Below, in pieces: positions 58,195-64,000 of a stretch of 64,000 bases of DNA. The notes under the pieces are model-generated. The model had not been told where the DNA came from, made no database searches, and saw only the letters and a program-made list of their open reading frames with translations. This DNA comes from Bryoerythrophyllum caledonicum (Eukaryota > Streptophyta > Bryopsida > Pottiales > Pottiaceae). The stretch spans positions 17,004,028 to 17,068,027 of the forward strand of contig OZ020519.1 in NCBI GenBank assembly GCA_963971425.1, written 5' to 3'. Position 1 is the first letter of the stretch. Each line of letters starts with the position of its first letter. The position numbers and the translations under genes are program-made.

Positions 58195-58587
58195 TTATAG
58201 CTTCCATATGTATTTGCTAAGTATTTGATAGAGGCACAGTAGCGCGGTAATTCTGGTGTTGCCATTTTCATCAGAGTAGTAGCTTGTCCACACGTCCTGC
58301 TCCACCTCTTCTTTGCATAGCTTTAAATTGATTATAAGTAACTTCAGTCTCTCTATCTTCTCGCTGTCTTCTTGTAGTAGAAGAGCCTTCACTTCATTGG
58401 AACCAAAAGAAGGAACCTGCCCCCTTCCCCTCCCACCTCTCCACCTGGTATTTGGGAAGAAAAGACATCCTATCCTCGAATGCAAACCCAACCTGTCAAC
58501 GTATCCAATAGGAAGAAAGTCAGCCTTGCAATTGGAAAGAGAAGCTAAAAACCTAATGCACAACGCGACCTCAGAATGGGTGATCAC
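58195..58587 (-). CDS. Hypothetical protein or terminal exon, about 130 aa
   Basis: The frame reads LSNCKADFLPIGYVDRLGLH then SRIGCLFFPNTRWRGGRGRG, followed by a charged helix (EVKALLLQEDSEKIERLKLL, KLCKEEVEQDVWTSYY) and DENGNTRITALLCLYQILSK. The composition and helix look like real coding. There is no ATG at its start, so it is probably a 3' exon entered by splicing at the TAGTATG region near 58,588. No family is recognised. Confidence 0.4.
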   Translation of the reverse strand: MITHSEVALCIRFLASLSNCKADFLPIGYVDRLGLHSRIGCLFFPNTRWRGGRGRGQVPSFGSNEVKALLLQEDSEKIERLKLLIINLKLCKEEVEQDVWTSYYSDENGNTRITALLCLYQILSKYIWKL

Positions 58588-58639
58588 ATACTACGGTCGC
58601 CCCACTGCCGAATGTACAATCCAGTAAAAACAGTACAGA

Positions 58640-60050
58640 ATATACCAAAGTTATTAGAGTATGTACTGAAATTGGTATTGAAATGTATTGAAATTGGTAC
58701 AAGATGTAACAAAATTGGAACAAGATGATGCAACCTGTAAATGCAACGCAATGGAGCAAACAAGCTGCGACAAGACAAGAACAAATCATGGAAGAATAGA
58801 CAGGCTTCCGATAGACCTAAGACAAGACATTGAAGACAAATCATCAACGGAGAGACCACAAAATTTTGGCTGCACAATACGGTACCGCTATATGATAATC
58901 AGCAAAAATTTAGAATTATACGATCGAGTGCCATGAGATTAAATATTTGAGATGAAAAGAATGGTTAATAGAAGAGAAAAATTCATAATTTGCATTACCC
59001 GACAATAGACAGATGCTTAGGTACTTTGTGTACTATGGTTAGTACTTCAGGTAAAGTTTGTATTAGTACCACTACGAGAGGTCAGACTGAACGTACAATG
59101 ATACATACATTAATAAGTACATCTGCAATTTTGGTACTCTATATTCAAGTAATATGATTGTTCCATGAGGATTGATAAGTACTAATGTAAGTAATAGAAG
59201 TATAACATGCAAGTACAGACACTACAAACACTACAGTTTCTGAGCTAAATGTATTTTGACAACTCTGAACACTGAACCTCAATTACAATTAGTAGAGTAC
59301 GTACTGATGGGAGCTTAGGTTGGTAAGACAACAGTGTACGATCATTCCTTTCACTCACCGCTATCAGTACAAATGCAGTTGTCCTACTACTAACACTACG
59401 AACACTACAACTTCACAATTGAATCTATTCCAACACTACTGAATCTTGGACTTTGGTTACCATCAGTGTAGTTTGTACTTTTGGAACCATCGGATGGTAG
59501 TGCACTAGTCTAACGACATTCCTTTCAGTCAATGCTATCGGTTCAAATGTAATTGTTTTAGTACAAAGGGTACCTCTAGTACAAAAGTAGAATATGATCC
59601 ACTACAGAAATTGATGATGTAGAAGGAGATGAGATAACTTACAAAGTGTTTTAACATATATTACGTCTTCAACTTGAACTACATTCCTGCCATTGTACAG
59701 AAGATGAGCACCTAAAATACAAAGCGTCCATTGTCAGACCTGAAGGGTACGACTAAATGCAAACAGTATGTTCATTTCTAGAGACCTTTAAACCTTAATT
59801 CAATTGGCTGAGATGTTGTGTTTATGTTGTGTTTTCTCTGAACTTGAATTTAGCTACCACTTAAAACATCCTCAACCTTCCATTACAATTTCTAAGAAGA
59901 ATATAGTCTATAATCATTCTACAGTGAAGTTGAATCAAATTCAATGCAAAGAATGACTCCAATGTGCATAACATAGTGAGGTAATAATCAATTCATTAGG
60001 TAAATTGAAATTCAAGTGAAATTAAACTAACTAGAATGGCATAAACAAAC
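58640..60050. other. GTAC-rich non-coding region
   Basis: No gene is supported. I counted 18 GTAC tetramers between 59,021 and 59,700, against two or three expected. It includes the tandem duplication below. Confidence 0.5.
59215..59562 (+). repeat. About 174-bp tandem duplication
   Basis: 59,215-59,388 and 59,389-59,562 share ACACTAC(A/G)AACACTACA, GAATCT/GAACCTC, TTACCATCAGT/GATGGGAGCT, ACGA(T)CATTCCTTTCA(C/G)TCA and GCTATC(A/G)GT(A/T)CAAATG(C/T)A. Identity is moderate. Confidence 0.5.
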
Positions 60051-60052
60051 CT

Positions 60053-60511
60053 TCACATACTCCGATTAACTGATGCACACGAGAATGTAGAAGCTTCTGT
60101 CGCCACTGCTCGCTCAAACAATGCCTCCGTGTTCCTAACAACAGTAGTAGCACACACACGTCTAGGACTACAAAGTCCTAGATAGTACGCAATGTCACCT
60201 TGCTTGGATGTTGGAGGTTCCGAGACATATCCGTCCATCAAAGTAGCCAAAGAATCAAACTCACAGCTCACATTGACCAAGGAACTATGTCTAGTACTAC
60301 AGAATGGGAAGTAAGCCGTGATGCATTGTTGAACAAGGCTAGAGGTACGGAATGGAAAATAATCCGTGATGCATTGTTGAACAAGTGTGCAGTTACGGAA
60401 TGGAGGGTTAGACATTGCCGCAGAGGAAGTTCTAACTAGTACAGGATATGAAAAAAAAAGACCACCAACTAGAAATGAGAAGCCCAACTTGGAAAACAAA
60501 AAGCCAAACAC
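60053..60511 (-). CDS. Hypothetical exon with a 57-bp internal duplication
   Basis: The frame contains LVQQCITDYFPFRTSS followed by a second copy LVQQCITAYFPFCSTR (19-residue period), then SLATLMDGYVSEPPTSKQGD and RNTEALFERAVATEAST. The duplicated DNA contains CCGTGATGCATTGTTGAACA. The upstream part (MFGFLFSKLGFSFLVGG) looks non-coding. Family unknown; coding status is uncertain. Confidence 0.3.
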   Translation of the reverse strand: MFGFLFSKLGFSFLVGGLFFSYPVLVRTSSAAMSNPPFRNCTLVQQCITDYFPFRTSSLVQQCITAYFPFCSTRHSSLVNVSCEFDSLATLMDGYVSEPPTSKQGDIAYYLGLCSPRRVCATTVVRNTEALFERAVATEASTFSCASVNRSM

Positions 60512-61327
60512 TGAAATCGAGAAGCCTAGCAGTCGAAACGAGAAACAACTCTACACCGTCTCTTGACAACCATCAAAGCAAATGAGTTGTTAATTAGAGG
60601 CGGAGAAGGCGGAAAAGCAGTGATGCCCCAAGTTCCTGATGACTATCCCTGACAACTTTCAAGTGAATATGATCCCTCCAGATGTCACGATTTAAAGGTC
60701 AATTAAAAATGTCGTTACTGCACCTTCCAAATTCGGTTAAATACAACGGGTCACTACATTGTATGAAAAAAATAACCAAGTACAAATTTGTACAAAGAGT
60801 ATGTAGTTGTACAGAAAATACAAAGCTGCGGATGGAGAAGGCGGTGTGCTAACCCTAAACCGAACTCTGTGGTCCTGAATTGTATTTCATTACTATATTG
60901 GTATATAAAATTTTCAGATTACTCAATCATAGGCATACATCTTTCCTAAAATGCTTAAAATCTGACGCGTGCGTTTAGTATTGCGACTTCAGATGCGCGT
61001 GCAAAAATTGGACTGAAAAGTTCCTCTTCTTTCTTGAAAAGCCTATTGAAATAACATGAAGTATAGTAGATTGAATCATAAAAAACATACAAACTGTGTT
61101 GACAATTCAACTTTTCACATTGTAGCTAGGGACAACAATAACTGAGTACATCTTTGTACATGGAGTATATAGTTTTATAAAAAGTATTGAACGGTACAAA
61201 AAATTATCTTTTATACTTAAAAAATAGAATTCGCTCTCTGCAAAGTTGCCACAGTATAAGTATTCTACTCCGTGGATCATATTCTATGTTGTTGGTTCAT
61301 AAAGCAAGATGACAGATCCCAGATCCA
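60512..61327. other. AT-rich intergenic sequence with GTAC motifs
   Basis: No gene is supported. It is downstream of the B3 gene (which is on the minus strand) and probably includes its 3' untranslated region. Confidence 0.4.
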
Positions 61328-61987
61328 CTACTTGCATGCACGGAGGCATCTACAGGGAACTACAGGTGCGTTGGAGTTCTTCTTGACATTAACTTTGAAA
61401 AGGGACCTCTCCAGAAGCCTAACTGTGATACGGTCGCCTACCCTAAAGCCATGTAAACGAACATAACGATTCCATCCTTTGCCAAACTCGATTTTTGGTT
61501 GTCTGTTGGGGGTGAAACTCGCTGTTACGTTGACTCCCAACGAGTAATTTGTTTCTAAAAATAAAAGTCTAACGGTCATTTCAAAATGACCTCCGTATTT
61601 TTGCACAAACCAGGCGGGCACTGTCTGCATGGGCAACGACTGAAGATGAGAGACATCTCCAAAACAAAACAAAAAGAAAAAGACAACAATCAAAATGGAG
61701 AAGTAACGCACCAGCTTCTGCAAATTGCTTTTCTCCAATGTCGTTTGAAATGTGGCATTCGCCAGTGATCTTGTTTGCAGGCCTAGCCTGCAGCATTCTG
61801 GCTCCGCCTTCGCCATCATGTTCGTCGTGTGTTTGACCTTTGGGGCGACTGCCACAGAGAGGGGAGAGCAGTCGTTACATGCTGTCCCAGGAATCCTAAA
61901 ATTAAGCAAAAACTTCTTCACAAGACCGAAGAAATTTGTTAGCTTAGCAAGCTCTGCGGGAAAAATCTGGGAGGTAAGAAATCTCAT
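61328..61987 (-). CDS. REM-like B3 DNA-binding-domain protein (two exons)
   Basis: A 72-nt intron (61,711-61,640; donor CTG|GTGCGT, acceptor CTTCAG) preserves frame and joins FQTTLEKSNLQKL to SLPMQTVPAWFVQKYGG. The result is a typical plant B3 domain: F-x-x-x-L-x-K-S-x-L, then L-x-(M/I)-x-x-x-P-x-x-F, a core with ETNYSLGVNVTASF, and the diagnostic GWNRYVRLHGFRVGDRITVR before a final F-x-V strand. The protein ends shortly after (PCRCLRACK). B3 proteins of this type are nuclear, sequence-specific DNA-binding factors. The chosen start at 61,987 (MRFLTSQIFPAEL) is uncertain; upstream minus-strand sequence to about 62,234 may hold an earlier exon. Reading through the intron would insert a hydrophobic, implausible stretch, which supports splicing. 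Confidence 0.68.
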   Translation of the reverse strand: MRFLTSQIFPAELAKLTNFFGLVKKFLLNFRIPGTACNDCSPLSVAVAPKVKHTTNMMAKAEPECCRLGLQTRSLANATFQTTLEKSNLQKLVRYFSILIVVFFFLFCFGDVSHLQSLPMQTVPAWFVQKYGGHFEMTVRLLFLETNYSLGVNVTASFTPNRQPKIEFGKGWNRYVRLHGFRVGDRITVRLLERSLFKVNVKKNSNAPVVPCRCLRACK

Positions 61988-62777
61988 ATTGGTTGCTTAA
62001 CCCTTGAATGACACTGTTCACTTGTCTAGAGTGCCCTCCATCGCAGGGTGCGCAATTACAATAGTCATCTAGGGATTGGAACCAAGTGTGAGGAAGATAA
62101 GAAAACTTGAGCTTGCAACCACAATCGTGAAACAAAAGAAGGCTTGGACAACATAGAACGTCACCTGAAATGCAAAGAAAGACAAAACTTCTTTCTCCAC
62201 TCCGGATGCCGCTTCCGACTAAGTTGGCAGACAAAGTTTGAAAGGAGAGAGTTAGCGGTGTAGTGCGCCAATGAAAATTGTAATGTCTGGGGAAAGATGT
62301 TGGTCAGGCTATACCACTTCATTTATCATGATGCCTTAGACTACATGAATTAGAATTGAAAATCTTGTATGATTGTATTGCATGCTTGCACGATGATTGT
62401 CAAATTAGGTACAATGTCCCGAAAACATTATTTCAAGCGTGTGAATGTAAGTTTTGGTGTAGGAAGTACAATGCTTACAAAATAATGGGTTTCTTTAGTT
62501 AGTCAATTCATTCCATCAAAGGCCATTTGAATAGTAAGAAAGTATGAGAATATGATATTGTATGTACAAGTAAGTATGTGTCAGTGTAGAAAGAAGTGGT
62601 ATGGTAATGTACATACTTAGTACCTAATGTACCTGAGAGTACATATTGCACAAGGAAGCATTGAAAAAACACTAATTTTTTTGGAAATATCAATCAATAT
62701 GTACAAACAAAAAACTACGATCAAATTATATAAGTTATTATATGCATACTATAAAGAAAATCATGCCTTGCAGCTTC
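61988..62777. other. Intergenic, GTAC-rich near 62,540-62,710
   Basis: 62,234-61,988 may contain an upstream B3-gene exon or leader on the minus strand. The remainder shows no coding. I counted about nine GTAC tetramers between 62,400 and 62,710. Confidence 0.4.
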
Positions 62778-63799
62778 CTAATCTTCGTCCTCCCTAAACC
62801 GATGTAAACCAGCCCTAATTGTAGTAGCATTGTCTTCACTTATGTCATAAGTAACCTCCCCACCTTTGTGCCTGCCTGGCTTTGGAATCATTGAAAATTT
62901 GCCATGCACCACAAGATGCGCATCAATATGGGCTGGTTGAGAGTTGCTGAGGAAAATGTACCCATTGTTCCATGTTTGATAGTAAGTGCCTCGTATAATG
63001 AAGTCACCAGCTTCAAACTTAGGGCCCCATGCGCACTTGAATCCATGCTCAACCTCATACTTCCCCCTTGTACACTGTAAAATGTAGAACTCCACTCCCT
63101 CACTATTGCCCTCCACGGCAGGGACATCAAAGTTGTCACCTGGCTGAATGAGATCGCCAAATCCCTCGCCTTCGACGTCCTCCTCCCAATCCTCAGCATC
63201 TGGGACATTGTGGTCTATCATGTGGTTAGCAACGTCTTGGAGGTTGTATGGTTTCAACTTCACCAAGTCCCAGTTTTCAACATGGGACTTATTCGTGCAA
63301 TTCACGAAATCGCTGTCGACACAATAGGCACAGAAGCAGGAGAGTTTGCACACAAAGAGTTGTGTTGGATCTGCAATAGCAAAGGAGTAGATTGAATGCA
63401 AGGCCTGGCAACCTTGGACAGTTTCGCAGTCATAACTATGCTCCCTCATACTATCTTTGGGTATTTCCCAGAAGTATCTCATCACTTCCTTGATGCCTGT
63501 CTTCTCAAAGTTTGTGTCCACCGTCCCTCCCATTGTTTTGTTCAAGAAAGACACCGCATCATGTGCATTCTGCATCCTCCTCCATGTGTTGTGTAACTGG
63601 GACTGCCTCAAAGCTCGCTTCACGACAGTACCAGCTCCGTCCCATTCTCCCTTACCGTGACTTGTTCCCCAAAAATTCCAGTTCATAGTACAACCATTTG
63701 TGACGCCGGGATATCTGGCCACAAAATAAAATGGTCGGGCACCCTTGAACTGTCCTGCACAGCCGTCTGACCACACTATGTGGTGTGTCGGTCGAATCC
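62778..63799 (-). CDS. DDE/RNase H-like transposase-type protein, C-terminal exon
   Basis: An acceptor (CCATACTGTAG) at 63,802-63,800 opens an exon of 340 codons ending at 62,778. It begins GIRPTHHIVWSDGCAGQFKG then ARPFYFVARYPG, followed by WNFWGTSHGKGEWDGAGTVV and KRAL. The pair S-D-G-x-x-x-Q-(F/Y)-K and (G/T)-S-H-G-K-G-x-x-D-G-x-(G)-x-x-x-K-R is a recurrent signature of transposase-like proteins in many eukaryotes; acidic residues there are plausible catalytic positions of an RNase H fold. After it come a Cys cluster (CKLSCFCAYCVDSDFVNC), an acidic stretch (DWEEDVEGEGFGDLIQPGDN) and a final globular part. No break is seen in this exon. Upstream exons lie beyond the right edge. It could be a domesticated gene or part of a DNA transposon; no inverted repeats were found. 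Confidence 0.55.
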
Positions 63800-64000
63800 C
63801 TACAGTATGGTGTATGTACAATAATAAGTACATAACGTGAGGTTCAGGTATGCAGCACAAAATCAGTACAACAAGTACTATTTGTAGGTGCAATGCAAAA
63901 GCATTGTAGTTAGAGAGTTCAGATTCACCGTGCCACCCCTAGATAACTCTTATTTGAACTAGGCATGCAATTTGAATGAGAAAGTAAGACAAAAGATTCA
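63800..64000 (-). other. Probable intron of the DDE-like gene to the window edge
   Basis: The sequence upstream of the acceptor is AT/GTAC-rich and translates to a hydrophobic, non-conserved stretch. No upstream exon is recognised before 64,000. Confidence 0.4.

Overview
The window looks like nuclear DNA of a land plant or close streptophyte relative, probably not a flowering plant. The evidence is a BYPASS1-related gene, a DUF247 gene, a plant B3 domain, an SUVR-type SET gene, short GT-AG introns (about 70-150 nt) and CCCTAAA-type motifs. The lineage is an inference; no species can be named from the sequence. Most of the window is AT-rich and repeat-derived. Two richer islands (about 27-30 kb and 53-58 kb) and the two ends carry most of the coding sequence. 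No rRNA, intact tRNA gene or CRISPR array was seen.

Left end (1-7.5 kb): the 5' half of a BYPASS1/ROH1-like gene runs off the left edge on the minus strand. About 50 bp upstream of its TATA-like box sits a 4,407-bp hAT DNA transposon (851-5257). It has 11-bp terminal inverted repeats, a perfect 8-bp target-site duplication (CCTTCACT), subterminal TGGC-core repeats and a nearly full-length two-exon transposase. A truncated, frame-disrupted DUF247 gene follows, then a CCCTAAA/CpG-rich stretch.

7.5-19.9 kb: repeat-dominated. It holds a foldback element with two subrepeats per arm (9088-10066), a tRNA-derived SINE-like element, the broken remains of an intron-bearing gene similar to DUF7869 transposon-type proteins (10669-12925), LTR-retrotransposon-like non-coding sequence, a 27-bp minisatellite, GA-rich and TTTTTAAA arrays.

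19.9-35.8 kb: a large inverted duplication. Two arms of about 4.2 kb (19901-24115 and 31634-35814) flank a 7.5-kb spacer. The inner 3.4 kb of the arms aligns without a net indel, including an identical 15-nt A/T run. The arms carry a dispersed repeat family and 20-bp perfect palindromes. The spacer holds a GC-rich block with an unidentified charged protein and a coiled-coil segment.

35.8-52.1 kb: AT-rich with MITE-like hairpins, a second SINE-like element, an AGATTC-type array, scattered exon-like segments of an unrecognised gene, a 296-aa hypothetical protein and a T-rich higher-order tandem array next to a short interstitial telomere-like tract.

52.4-64 kb: a gene-bearing, strikingly GTAC-rich region. 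On the plus strand lie an acidic/coiled-coil protein interrupted by two in-frame stops and an SUVR-type histone-methyltransferase gene. The latter has a coding minisatellite, well-formed splice sites and two apparent one-base frame breaks in its catalytic exon. On the minus strand lie hypothetical exons, a REM-like B3-domain gene and a DDE/RNase H-like transposase-type protein at the right edge.
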